Source: Halopseudomonas aestusnigri (GTDB lineage: Bacteria; Pseudomonadota; Gammaproteobacteria; Pseudomonadales; Pseudomonadaceae). Taken from it: a stretch of DNA of 56,249 nt. Where the stretch lies: assembly GCF_002197985.1 (NCBI RefSeq), contig NZ_NBYK01000011.1:1-56249 (forward strand). The letters run 5' to 3'. A model generated the notes under the pieces. That model ran no database searches. It saw nothing but the letters and a program-made list of their open reading frames with translations, and was not told the origin of the DNA. The translations under genes and the position numbers were made by a program. Position 1 is the stretch's first letter. Every line of letters begins with the position of its first letter. Of this stretch, positions 46,381 through 54,645 are shown piece after piece.

Positions 46381-47091
46381 ATGCGTTTTATCACCGGGTG
46401 CGCGGTATTGGCGATATTTTTTTCCGCCCCCACACAGGCAAACCCGCTCATTGACCAGCTTATCGGCGTGACCAGCCAATATCTTGAGCAGCAAGTGAGC
46501 GATTATGCGCAGACCCTGGGCGGCGACCCGCGCCATGAGGTTCGCATCAACAGGCTCGATCAGCGCCTGCGCCTGCCGATATGCGCCGAGGACGCCCTTT
46601 CGGCTCGCCTGGAGAGCCCGGACATCCCGATCGGCCGGGTTACCGTCAGGGTAACCTGTGACGGTCCTTCCCCCTGGCGGCTGTTTGTGCAGGCTCAGGT
46701 CAGCCTCTACCAACAGGTAGTGGTAAGCAGCCGCCCGTTATCACGGGGCGGCGTCATCGGTGCGCAGGACATTCGCCTGGCCGAGCGAGATACCGGCCTG
46801 CTGAACAGCAATTACCTGCTCGACCCGGCCCAGGCTATAGGCATGCAACTCAAGCGCAACGTCAACGCCGATACCGTCCTGAGTCATACCCAGCTGGAGC
46901 AGAATCGGCTGATACAGCGTGGCGACAAGGTAGTCATCAGCGCCGGCAACAGCAGTGTCAACGTTCGGATGCCTGGAGAGGCGCTGGAAGATGGTACACT
47001 CGGCGCCCAGATTCGCGTGCGAAACACGCGCTCCAACCGAGTCATAAGGGCCCGGGTAACAGGCCCTGGACAGGTAGAAGCAGGAATGTGA
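46381..47091 (+). CDS. flgA: Flagellar P-ring assembly chaperone FlgA
   Basis: 236-residue periplasmic protein that assists FlgI polymerisation. The signal peptide is MRFITGCAVLAIFFSAPTQA; the C-terminal SAF-like domain (about 110-235) includes VVSSRPLSRGGVIGAQDIRL and GDKVVISAGNSSVNVRMPGE. The start at 46381 matches the signal peptide and has CAGG eight bases upstream; an open frame from 46309 would put 24 residues in front of it. flgM follows 141 bp downstream from its own promoter. Confidence 0.93.
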   Translation: MRFITGCAVLAIFFSAPTQANPLIDQLIGVTSQYLEQQVSDYAQTLGGDPRHEVRINRLDQRLRLPICAEDALSARLESPDIPIGRVTVRVTCDGPSPWRLFVQAQVSLYQQVVVSSRPLSRGGVIGAQDIRLAERDTGLLNSNYLLDPAQAIGMQLKRNVNADTVLSHTQLEQNRLIQRGDKVVISAGNSSVNVRMPGEALEDGTLGAQIRVRNTRSNRVIRARVTGPGQVEAGM

Positions 47092-47167
47092 TCATGCACG
47101 GCAACAGCATTTTCCGCTTGCCGGGCGCTGCCTCTCGCGCCGTGACGGTCTTCACACTATTTTTTCC

Positions 47168-47194
47168 TAAAGTTTTCCTTCCGGCTGCCGTTAC
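47168..47194 (+). promoter_or_regulatory. Sigma-28 (FliA) promoter of flgM
   Basis: TAAAGTTT (47168-47175), 11 bases, then GCCGTTAC (47187-47194). The consensus is TAAAGTTT-N11-GCCGATAA, so the -35 is perfect and the -10 has 6 of 8. It lies 39 bp before the flgM ATG and fits the known FliA control of the anti-sigma gene. Confidence 0.8.
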
Positions 47195-47232
47195 AGCGGC
47201 TAGAGAAGATTTTACAGTTTGAGGAATTCATC

Positions 47233-47559
47233 ATGGTCATCGACTTCAACTCGCCCAACGGCCCGAATGGCGCCGGTCGCAGCAGCCAGGCTGGCGGTGC
47301 GGCAGGCAAGCGTGAAGCAAGCTCGGTCAGCGAGTCTGGCACTCAGGCTGCGGCTGGCCAGGCCAAGTCGACAGAGAGCACTTCATCAGTCAACCTGAGC
47401 GCTCAGGCCCAGCAACTGCAGGCCATCGAAGAGAAGCTGCGCGAGCTGCCCGAAGTGGATAACGAGCGTGTCAGCCAGATCCGGCAAGCCATTGCCGATG
47501 GCAGCTACAAGGCTGACAGCAGCCGAATTGCAGACAAACTGCTGAATCTGGAAAGCTGA
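47233..47559 (+). CDS. flgM: Anti-sigma-28 factor FlgM
   Basis: 108-residue negative regulator that holds FliA inactive until the hook is finished and is then exported. The N-terminal half is Gly/Ser/Ala-rich and disordered; the C-terminal FliA-binding part is VNLSAQAQQLQAIEEKLREL, then VDNERVSQIRQAIADGSYKA and IADKLLNLE. GAGGA lies just upstream. It has its own sigma-28 promoter and is followed 80 bp later by flgN. Confidence 0.94.
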   Translation: MVIDFNSPNGPNGAGRSSQAGGAAGKREASSVSESGTQAAAGQAKSTESTSSVNLSAQAQQLQAIEEKLRELPEVDNERVSQIRQAIADGSYKADSSRIADKLLNLES

Positions 47560-47639
47560 TAGCCAGTAGTCAGACACCGACACTGGCTGTACTCTTCGAC
47601 TAACCCCGCCTAGGGGCAGCCACAGTCAGGAGATACGCC

Positions 47640-48098
47640 ATGCACCCACTGCAAGAACGCTTCGAGTCGGCGGAACAGGACTGCCAGCGCTATCTGGACC
47701 TGCTTGAACAGGAACGCGACGCCCTGACCCGGCAGGACATGGCCACGCTCGAGACCCTGCTAAGCCAGAAGCGCAGCCTCGCAGACGCGCTGGTTGTTCA
47801 CGACCAGGCAATCAGGCACTACTGTCAGACCCACAACATTTCGCAAGATCAATTGGCCGCCCACATCGAACAGGCGGGCGACACCCAGCTCCAGCAGGAC
47901 TACCAGCAGTTCCTTGAGGCGCTGGCCAATTGCAAGCAGGCCAATGATCGCAACGCCCGCCTTGTTCACCACAGCCAGCACAGCACTCGCTCCATGCTTG
48001 ATCTGCTGCGCAATCAAGGGGAACCGGGTAGCGGCATCTATGATCAACTCGGCAATCGCAGCCGCTCCGGCATTACTCGAAACCTGAGCAAGGCCTGA
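47640..48098 (+). CDS. flgN: Flagellar export chaperone FlgN
   Basis: 152-residue helical cytoplasmic chaperone that guards FlgK and FlgL before export. It is mostly coiled coil (about 5-130), rich in Gln and Leu (YLDLLEQERDALTRQDMATL), with a C-terminal tail containing GSGIYDQLGNRSRSG, typical of Pseudomonas FlgN. AGGAG lies seven bases before the ATG. The position after flgM is conserved. Confidence 0.9.
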   Translation: MHPLQERFESAEQDCQRYLDLLEQERDALTRQDMATLETLLSQKRSLADALVVHDQAIRHYCQTHNISQDQLAAHIEQAGDTQLQQDYQQFLEALANCKQANDRNARLVHHSQHSTRSMLDLLRNQGEPGSGIYDQLGNRSRSGITRNLSKA

Positions 48099-48170
48099 TC
48101 ACGAATATCATTGCCGCCAACCTCGCGGTATAGTTGTGCCTGCTGTTACGAATCATAACGAGAAGCCGAC

Positions 48171-48920
48171 GTGTCCAACCTGTTTTCACAAGAAACCGGC
48201 CCCCAGCCGCCCAGAGAGGTGCGCGCCCCCGTTGAGATACTTTCTCTGCTACGTACCCTGATGCAGGCTCGAGACGCGCTGACCATCAGCTTCACCGACC
48301 GGGCGCAAAAATTTCAAAGTTTTATCGTCAACGTCGATGCCGATAAGGGAACGATGTGGATTGACGAAATGATCCCCCGCGAGGGCGACCGCTACGCCAG
48401 CCAGGGCGAATCCTTCAGGATTGATGCCTGGCATGAAGGCATACACATGCGCTGGAGCTGCCCGGGCGCCAGCAAGGTCATGCTTGACGACGCTCCTGCT
48501 TACGCCTTTGCACTGCCGGAAGAGCTGATCTATCACCAGAAACGCGGCGCCTTCCGTGCCAGCGTGCGGCGCACTGCCGACATTGCCGTTGAGATAGCCG
48601 CTCCCGACCGGGATCGGCGCTTCACAAGCTACCTGATGGACCTGTCTGCCACCGGCTGCAAGGTGCGTCTGGAGGGCGACCGGAGCAAATCACTGAAGCC
48701 AGGCGAAGAGTACAGCAGCAGCGTGCTCCATCTGCCTGACGTCGGCCGTGTCAGTGTCACCGTTGAAGTTCGCCACGTCGTATTCCGAGAGGAAGCCAAC
48801 GAAACCCACGCCGGCCTGATGTTCAAGCTGCAATCCGCGCAGGCCCAGCGCAGCATCGACCGCTTCGTCAACTATCTTCAGCGCGAAGCGCGGCGTCTCG
48901 AGAAGGAAGACCTGTTCTAA
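48171..48920 (+). CDS. flgZ: c-di-GMP-binding flagellar brake protein (YcgR/FlgZ, PilZ domain)
   Basis: 249-residue protein. The N-terminal YcgR domain (about 15-120) is followed by a PilZ domain (about 122-235) with both c-di-GMP-binding motifs: the Arg motif R125-x3-R129-x3-R133 region and D157-x-S-x-x-G (DLSATG). In the c-di-GMP-bound state such proteins slow or bias the flagellar motor. The start is GTG at 48171 with GAGAAG six bases upstream. It lies 72 bp after flgN, the usual Pseudomonas place. The stop overlaps the convergent MFS gene by 4 bp. Confidence 0.92.
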   Translation: MSNLFSQETGPQPPREVRAPVEILSLLRTLMQARDALTISFTDRAQKFQSFIVNVDADKGTMWIDEMIPREGDRYASQGESFRIDAWHEGIHMRWSCPGASKVMLDDAPAYAFALPEELIYHQKRGAFRASVRRTADIAVEIAAPDRDRRFTSYLMDLSATGCKVRLEGDRSKSLKPGEEYSSSVLHLPDVGRVSVTVEVRHVVFREEANETHAGLMFKLQSAQAQRSIDRFVNYLQREARRLEKEDLF

Positions 48921-50248
48921 CCAGGTCGATGATCATCCTGATCAGCGTCGAGCCCGGAGTCTGCTGCCGCAGACTCCTCGACCACCACCTCGTCCTGCAT
49001 CTGCTCAATTACCGCACTCTCCTCCACCCGGGGATCAATTGCGGCGGCCAATGGGGAGCTGGCAAGGTTGCCGGCCGCCGGCATGAACTGCAGCGGCGCA
49101 GACTCTACGAGATGATCGCCGGTGACTGCGGCAGAACGCACCCTGAAGACCAGAATGGCACTGCAGGCAGCCATAAATACGTAAAGCATACCGGGGCCCA
49201 GCCACTTCATAAGCCCTGAACTGACCAGCGGCCCCACGCTCGCACCCAGACCAAAGGTCACCAGCAACATCGCCGACAGCGGCACCCGATCATCCGGCTC
49301 AACATGGTCATTGGCCAGCGCCACAGCCATGGGATACAGGGTGAACACCATCAGGCCGAATATCGCCGTCATGAAAATCAGACCGCCGGCCGGCATCAGA
49401 CCAATCGCCATGACCACCGACACTGCGGTCAGCACCATGGCACTCACCTGAATCAACTGGCTGCGATCAATCCGATCGGACAGCCAGCCGGCAGGCCATT
49501 GCGCGGCCAGCCCGGCACAAATGGTCACCGCCATGAACATACCAATTTCCGATGTCGGCAACCCCACAGACTTGGCGTATACCGGCGCCATACCGTAAAA
49601 CGCCCCCATCATCAGCCCCGCGACACCGATAGTGGTCAGCGCCTGAGGAATACGCTGCAGAAACAACCTCGCCTTCAACGGCGCAGGGCGCAGCGGCGCA
49701 GGGTGGATCTGCCGGGTGGTAGCGACAGGCACCAGGCAGAGCGAAAAGCACATTGCGACATACAGCAGATGATCCAGCGAAAGCTCCGGCTTGATGGCGA
49801 AAACCACTTGCCCCAGCACCAGACCAAGGTAAGTAACCACCATATAGCTGGCGAATACCATGCCCCGCTGATGCGACTCGGACTGCTCGTTAAGCCAGCT
49901 TTCCAACACCATGAACTGGCACATCATGGCCATGCCCACCAGCACCCGCAGCCCAAGCCACACGATCACATTCTCAAACAGCGCGTGGCACAGCACCGAC
50001 GCCGTCACCAGCCCAGCACCGGCAACAAAGGCGCGAATATGGCCAACCCGAGCGATTAGACGGTGACCAACCGAAGCTCCCATCACCAAGCCGCCGTAAT
50101 AGCCCGTCATCAACAAACCGATCCACAGCTCACTGACACCATTGGCTGCCAGCGTCAGGCCCAGGTAGGTACTCAGCAAACCGCTGCCAAGCAGCATCAG
50201 CAAGGTGGCGAAATACAGTGAAGAAAAGGCGGTCAGTGCGCGAGGCAT
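48917..50248 (-). CDS. MFS transporter (YcaD-like)
   Basis: 443-residue inner-membrane protein with twelve predicted helices. The first repeat includes WIGLLMTGYYGGLVMGASVG and the loop GHRLIARVGHIRAF; the second includes AAQWPAGWLSDRIDRSQLI, the MFS motif-A counterpart. Overall it is closest to the YcaD-like group, whose substrates are unknown. The C-terminal 55 residues are acidic (EESAVIEQMQDEVVVEESAA) and cytoplasmic. It is a single gene convergent with flgZ and just downstream of the tRNA on the same strand. Confidence 0.85.
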   Translation of the reverse strand: MPRALTAFSSLYFATLLMLLGSGLLSTYLGLTLAANGVSELWIGLLMTGYYGGLVMGASVGHRLIARVGHIRAFVAGAGLVTASVLCHALFENVIVWLGLRVLVGMAMMCQFMVLESWLNEQSESHQRGMVFASYMVVTYLGLVLGQVVFAIKPELSLDHLLYVAMCFSLCLVPVATTRQIHPAPLRPAPLKARLFLQRIPQALTTIGVAGLMMGAFYGMAPVYAKSVGLPTSEIGMFMAVTICAGLAAQWPAGWLSDRIDRSQLIQVSAMVLTAVSVVMAIGLMPAGGLIFMTAIFGLMVFTLYPMAVALANDHVEPDDRVPLSAMLLVTFGLGASVGPLVSSGLMKWLGPGMLYVFMAACSAILVFRVRSAAVTGDHLVESAPLQFMPAAGNLASSPLAAAIDPRVEESAVIEQMQDEVVVEESAAADSGLDADQDDHRPG

Positions 50249-50391
50249 GCAGGCTCCCGTTACAATCCCTGGAGATGACTAGCCGGCAACAATGCCAGCT
50301 AAACGCAGAATAGTCGACCCACCGGCAAAGGCAGGGTTCCCGAGCCGCTGGATCGCAGGCCAGGCCAGGCAGCAATCAGGAAAAAGGAAGA

Positions 50392-50468
50392 TGGTGCGCG
50401 AGCCCGGATTCGAACCGGGGACCTACCGCTTAGGAGGCGGTTGCTCTATCCAGCTGAGCTACAAGCGC
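50392..50468 (-). tRNA. tRNA-Arg (anticodon CCT)
   Basis: A 77-nt gene including encoded CCA. The anticodon arm is ACCGC-CTCCTAA-GCGGT, the T arm CCCGG-TTCGAAT-CCGGG, and the D arm GCTC/GAGC. The acceptor strands GCGCTTG and CTCGCGC pair at five positions but clash at 5:68 (U-C) and 6:67 (U-U). Despite that, all standard tRNA positions are present. Confidence 0.93.
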
Positions 50469-50659
50469 AAATACGTCGCAGGTGATGTCACAACCCGTTG
50501 AATTTAATCGAGAGTTCGAGATATTACCTGAAGCATACCGGGCATTTCCAGCGCAATGCTGGCAAAACCAAAGCAATAGCATAGTGCCATTCGTCGTAAA
50601 CCCGTCACATTTCATAGACATTTTTTTGTCACCCTATAGCCTGAAACGCAAAAAAAAGG

Positions 50660-50694
50660 TCTACTAGGGCACCAATAGAAAAAATGTTGTCTAT
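50660..50694. promoter_or_regulatory. Candidate Arc-type operator upstream of amrZ
   Basis: ATAGA (50675-50679) and TCTAT (50690-50694) form an inverted repeat, and TCTACTAG lies just before (50660-50667). The P22 Arc operator contains TAGA and TCTACTAT half-sites, and AmrZ is an Arc-fold protein known to repress its own gene. The wider gap 50469-50799 (331 bp, AT-rich) holds no gene. AmrZ sites described in P. aeruginosa look different, so this is tentative. Confidence 0.3.
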
Positions 50695-50799
50695 AACGAT
50701 TGTATTTGGACAACCCATGGCCCTGGCCGCGCTTTTCCGCATTGATCTGCGGCACTTGGCCAGCATCGATTTTTTCAGCCAAGCGATTATCATTGCCCC

Positions 50800-51123
50800 A
50801 TGAAAACAGCTACCCAACAGTACACCAGCCGAACCGCCGACAAGTTCGTGGTTCGTCTACCCCAGGGAATGCGTGACCGCATTGCAGATGTCGCCAAGCA
50901 ACATCACCGCAGCATGAACTCGGAGATCATTGCGCGACTGGAACACAGCCTGCTGGATCTGCCGACGCTCCCCGAACAAAACCAGCCCTCGCGCAAGATG
51001 CTCAACGCACAGGATACGGAAGGCCTCAGCCATCACGAGCGCGAGCTGCTGACGCACTTCCGAGACATGAGCCGACGCCAGCAAAACGCCTTGCTGGCGC
51101 TGTTGGCCAACGAACAGGCCTGA
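50800..51123 (+). CDS. amrZ: AmrZ, ribbon-helix-helix regulator of motility and biofilm genes
   Basis: 107-residue Arc-like DNA-binding protein. The core [20 protein letters not shown] and [18 protein letters not shown] is almost the same as AmrZ (AlgZ) of Pseudomonas aeruginosa, including the flexible N-terminus and the C-terminal tetramerisation region ([20 protein letters not shown]). AmrZ activates alginate genes and represses fleQ and its own promoter in P. aeruginosa. It is a single gene ended by a strong shared terminator. Length and residues agree throughout. Confidence 0.93.
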   Translation: MKTATQQYTSRTADKFVVRLPQGMRDRIADVAKQHHRSMNSEIIARLEHSLLDLPTLPEQNQPSRKMLNAQDTEGLSHHERELLTHFRDMSRRQQNALLALLANEQA

Positions 51124-51172
51124 TACAGACCTGACCTCTGCGCACATCTGATTCAGCGCAGCAAGGACCAAC

Positions 51173-51201
51173 AAAAAACCCGCTCAATGAGCGGGTTTTT
51201 T
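51173..51201. terminator. Bidirectional intrinsic terminator between amrZ and oadB
   Basis: CCCGCTC (51179-51185) pairs with GAGCGGG (51189-51195), loop AAT, flanked by six A's before and six T's after. It therefore serves amrZ (plus) and oadB (minus). Confidence 0.95.
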
Positions 51202-51221
51202 ATTTCCAGCCAAAGCAGCGA

Positions 51222-52358
51222 TCAGCCAACAAAGTTGAGCAGAATACCTGCCGCAACCGCAGAGCCGATTACACCCGCCAGGTTCGGACCCATCGCATGC
51301 ATCAACAGGAAGTTCTGCGGATTGGTCTCCAGACCTACCTTGTTGGATACACGGGCAGCCATTGGCACCGCAGACACACCGGCAGAACCGATCAGCGGGT
51401 TGATCGGATTCTTGCTGAACAGGTTCAGCAGCTTGGCCATCAACACGCCAGCCGCAGTGCCCGCACAGAACGCGATCATACCCAGTACCAGAATGCCAAG
51501 GGTCTTGAGCTGCAGGAAGGACTCCGCAGACAACTTGGAGCCAACGGCCAGACCCAGGGCGATGGTAACGATGTTGATCAGCGCATTACGGCTGGTATCC
51601 GCCAGGCGCTCGACCACACCGCACTCACGCATCAGGTTACCAAAGCACAGCATGCCAACCAGCGGCGCTGCATCGGGCAGCAGCAGGGCAACCAGCATCA
51701 GCAGCAACAGCGGGAAGATGATCTTCTCGGCCTTGCTCACCACGCGCAGCTGGGTCATCACAATGCCACGCTCTTTCTGACTGGTCAGCGCGCGCATGAT
51801 CGGCGGCTGCAGCAGCGGAACCAGCGCCATGTAGGAGTAGGCAGCAACCGCAATCGGGCCCAGGAGATCTGGCGCGAGCTTCGAGGTCACGAAGATCGAG
51901 GTCGGGCCGTCCGCACCACCGATGATGGCGATGGACGCTGCTTCCTTCATGGTGAACTCGAAGCCGGGAATCCCTGCAGCAGTCAGTGCCAGCGCACCCA
52001 GCAAGGTACCGAAGATCCCGAACTGCGCAGCAGCACCGAGCAGCAGCGTGCGCGGATTGGCCAGCATCGGACCGAAGTCGGTCATTGCACCTACACCCAT
52101 GAAGATCAGCAGCGGGAACACGCTGGTCGGCAGACCGACTTCATAGATCATGTGCAAGATGCCCGACCCTTCGGCCATGTTGGCGACCGGCAGGTTGGCC
52201 AGGATGCCGCCAAAGCCGATCGGAATCAGCAGCAGCGGCTCAAAACCCTTGCGGATGGCAAGGTAGATCAAACCAAAGCACACCACGATCATCACTGCCT
52301 GACCCCAGGCCATGTGATAGATACCCGTGGTCTGCCACAGTTGGAGGAGCTTATCCAT
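51222..52358 (-). CDS. oadB: Oxaloacetate decarboxylase sodium pump, beta subunit
   Basis: 378-residue integral membrane subunit that couples decarboxylation of carboxybiotin to Na+ export. About nine to ten helices. The characteristic motifs [20 protein letters not shown] and [20 protein letters not shown] hold the aspartates expected for Na+ and proton handling. It is shorter than the 433-residue enterobacterial form, as is common in the GcdB/MadB-like shorter group. GGGGAG precedes the ATG. It follows oadA by 11 bp in the order oadG-oadA-oadB. Confidence 0.92.
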   Translation of the reverse strand: MDKLLQLWQTTGIYHMAWGQAVMIVVCFGLIYLAIRKGFEPLLLIPIGFGGILANLPVANMAEGSGILHMIYEVGLPTSVFPLLIFMGVGAMTDFGPMLANPRTLLLGAAAQFGIFGTLLGALALTAAGIPGFEFTMKEAASIAIIGGADGPTSIFVTSKLAPDLLGPIAVAAYSYMALVPLLQPPIMRALTSQKERGIVMTQLRVVSKAEKIIFPLLLLMLVALLLPDAAPLVGMLCFGNLMRECGVVERLADTSRNALINIVTIALGLAVGSKLSAESFLQLKTLGILVLGMIAFCAGTAAGVLMAKLLNLFSKNPINPLIGSAGVSAVPMAARVSNKVGLETNPQNFLLMHAMGPNLAGVIGSAVAAGILLNFVG

Positions 52359-52369
52359 TAATCTCCCCC

Positions 52370-54148
52370 TTAACCGATGGTCAGCAGCGTGTCGCCGACG
52401 GCTACTGCGTCGCCAACCTTGACGTTAACGGAGACCACACTGCCACCGCGAACGGCGCGCACTTCGGTTTCCATCTTCATCGCTTCCAGGATCATGACAA
52501 CGTCACCCTCTTCGATCTGATCGCCCGGAGCAACCAGCACCTTGAAGATGTTTCCGGACAGCGGCGCACCCTGCGGCTCGCCGTCGCCAGCGGGTGCAGC
52601 AGTAGCAGCGGCAGGAGCTGCTGCATCGCCCAGCGGCTTGATACCGGAAATGTCGCCACCCTCGGAGACCTGGACAACGTATTCCTTGCCATTGACGCTA
52701 ACGGTGTAGGCCTCAGGACCGGCCGACTTGGCGCCAGCCGGCAGCTCGTTACCGGTCGGTACCGGCTCGAATGCATCCGGGTTACCGCGGTTTTCGAGGA
52801 ACTTGAGACCAATCTGCGGGAACAGGGCGTAGGTCAGAACGTCGTCGATTTCATTTTCGGCGAGTTTGATACCCTTCTCGCTGGCCATGCCCTTGAGCTC
52901 GGCAGTCAGCTTGTCCATTTCCGCTTCCAGCAGGTCTGCCGGACGGCAGGTGATGGCTTCGGCACCATCAAGAACGCGAGCCTGCAGCTCGGCATTGAAC
53001 GGCGCCGGCGCTGCACCGTACTCGCCCTTGAGCACGCCTGCGGTTTCCTTGGTGATGGACTTGTAACGCTCGCCAGTCAGAACGTTAATGACCGCCTGAG
53101 TGCCAACAATCTGTGAGGTCGGTGTTACCAGCGGGATGAAACCCAGGTCTTCACGCACGCGCGGAATCTCGGCCAGAACGGCGTCAAACTTGTCGCTCGC
53201 GCCCTGTTCCTTCAGCTGGTTTTCCATGTTGGTCAGCATGCCGCCCGGCACCTGAGCAACCAGAATGCGGGAGTCTACGCCCTTCAGGTTGCCTTCAAAC
53301 TTGGCGTACTTCTTCCGCACTTCACGGAAATAGGCGGCCACTTCTTCCAGCAGCTCCAGGTTCAGACCGGTATCACGCTCGGTATTCTGGAAAATTGCGA
53401 CCACAGACTCGGTCGGTGAATGACCGTAGGTCATGGACATCGAGGAGATAGCAGAGTCGACGTTATCAATACCTGCCTCTGCTGCCTTCAGGATAGCCGC
53501 AGTCGACAGCCCCGCAGTGGCGTGGCACTGCATATGCACCGGGATACTCAGGGTCGACTTCAGCTGGCTGACCAGATCAAAGGCAACATAGGGGTTCAGG
53601 ATGCCGGCCATATCCTTGATGGCAATGGAGTCGGCGCCCATATCTTCGATCTGCTTGGCCAGGTCCACCCACATCTGCAGGGTATGCACCGGGCTGGTGG
53701 TGTAGGAGATGGTACCTTGCGCGTGCTTGCCCTGCTTCTTGACGGCCTTGAGCGCCGTCTCCAGGTTACGCGGATCGTTCATCGCGTCGAATACACGGAA
53801 CACGTCGACGCCGTTGACGGCCGCGCGCTCAACAAACTTCTCGACTACGTCGTCAGCGTAATGGCGGTAGCCCAGCAGGTTCTGACCGCGCAGCAGCATT
53901 TGCTGACGGGTATTGGGCATGGCCTTTTTCAGGGCACGAATACGCTCCCACGGATCTTCGCCCAGATAACGGATACAGGCATCGAAGGTCGCGCCGCCCC
54001 AGGATTCAACGGACCAGAAGCCTACCTGGTCGAGCTTGCCAGCGATGGGCAGCATGTCATCAAGGCGCATGCGGGTCGCCAGGATGGATTGGTGTGCATC
54101 ACGCAGGATGACATCAGTAATGCCCAAAGGCTTTTTGGTATCGGTCAT
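52370..54148 (-). CDS. oadA: Oxaloacetate decarboxylase, biotin-dependent alpha subunit
   Basis: 592-residue enzyme. The carboxyltransferase TIM barrel (about 5-270; [20 protein letters not shown], with metal ligands in the [12 protein letters not shown] region) is followed by a conserved helical domain (about 290-460). A Pro/Ala linker leads to the biotinyl domain with biotin-acceptor Lys558 in EAMKMETE. The same fold occurs in pyruvate carboxylase subunit B; the flanking oadG and oadB genes favour the sodium-pump role. It is encoded between them on the minus strand. Confidence 0.93.
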   Translation of the reverse strand: MTDTKKPLGITDVILRDAHQSILATRMRLDDMLPIAGKLDQVGFWSVESWGGATFDACIRYLGEDPWERIRALKKAMPNTRQQMLLRGQNLLGYRHYADDVVEKFVERAAVNGVDVFRVFDAMNDPRNLETALKAVKKQGKHAQGTISYTTSPVHTLQMWVDLAKQIEDMGADSIAIKDMAGILNPYVAFDLVSQLKSTLSIPVHMQCHATAGLSTAAILKAAEAGIDNVDSAISSMSMTYGHSPTESVVAIFQNTERDTGLNLELLEEVAAYFREVRKKYAKFEGNLKGVDSRILVAQVPGGMLTNMENQLKEQGASDKFDAVLAEIPRVREDLGFIPLVTPTSQIVGTQAVINVLTGERYKSITKETAGVLKGEYGAAPAPFNAELQARVLDGAEAITCRPADLLEAEMDKLTAELKGMASEKGIKLAENEIDDVLTYALFPQIGLKFLENRGNPDAFEPVPTGNELPAGAKSAGPEAYTVSVNGKEYVVQVSEGGDISGIKPLGDAAAPAAATAAPAGDGEPQGAPLSGNIFKVLVAPGDQIEEGDVVMILEAMKMETEVRAVRGGSVVSVNVKVGDAVAVGDTLLTIG

Positions 54149-54201
54149 AGTGTCATGGCCTTTATTTGATTTTTAATGGTGAAAACCGCGAAACGGATGA
54201 A

Positions 54202-54459
54202 TCAGGAGCGTTGACGCGCACGGTGCTGCTTGATGGCAGCGCCAATGGCGGCAACCACATCGGGGTCTACACTGGCTGGAGCAGCGCTCGCCTTCTTGCG
54301 CACCGGCTTCGGCGCGGGCAAGGCTTCAGGGAAATAACGCGACAGAATGACCGACATGATGCTGGTACAGGCAACCAGCAGAATAAGGAAACTGAAGACG
54401 GCCCCCATCCCGAGGAGCATCAGCTCAACGCCTTCAAGAACCAGGTTATTAGAATCCAT
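54202..54459 (-). CDS. oadG: Oxaloacetate decarboxylase sodium pump, gamma subunit
   Basis: 85-residue small subunit that anchors the alpha subunit and helps assembly. One N-terminal membrane helix (about residues 12-38; LMLLGMGAVFSFLILLVACT) is followed by a Pro/Ala/Lys-rich linker and the C-terminal helix DPDVVAAIGAAIKQHRARQR. The start at 54459 (MDSNNLVLEG) has GGGAGAG just upstream; an open frame begins at 54483 but lacks similarity. It is first in the oadGAB operon. Confidence 0.88.
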   Translation of the reverse strand: MDSNNLVLEGVELMLLGMGAVFSFLILLVACTSIMSVILSRYFPEALPAPKPVRKKASAAPASVDPDVVAAIGAAIKQHRARQRS

Positions 54460-54568
54460 TTTCTCTCCCGCAACTCTGGGCATGGTTAATCCATGCTGCT
54501 TATATAGCTGGCATAACGTCAGTGGGTGCTTGGCAGATCAGGCTGTCTCGCGACAGTCCTCCCACACG

Positions 54569-54607
54569 AAAAAACGGCCTAATGTATCCTGATGTGACAT
54601 TTTAGGC
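54569..54607 (-). terminator. Intrinsic terminator after mgtE
   Basis: On the minus strand, GCCTAAAATGT and ACATTAGGC pair with a 2-nt bulge around an 11-nt loop, followed by CCG and six T's (54574-54569). It lies 39 bp beyond the mgtE stop and upstream of oadG. Confidence 0.7.
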
Positions 54608-54645
54608 AATCAAAGCGACACACCCTGGAGAGAAAGACAATTGCA

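Noticed and set aside
50249-51172. Genomic island at tRNA-Arg
   Set aside because: No integrase, direct repeat of the tRNA end or shift in base composition was seen on either side.
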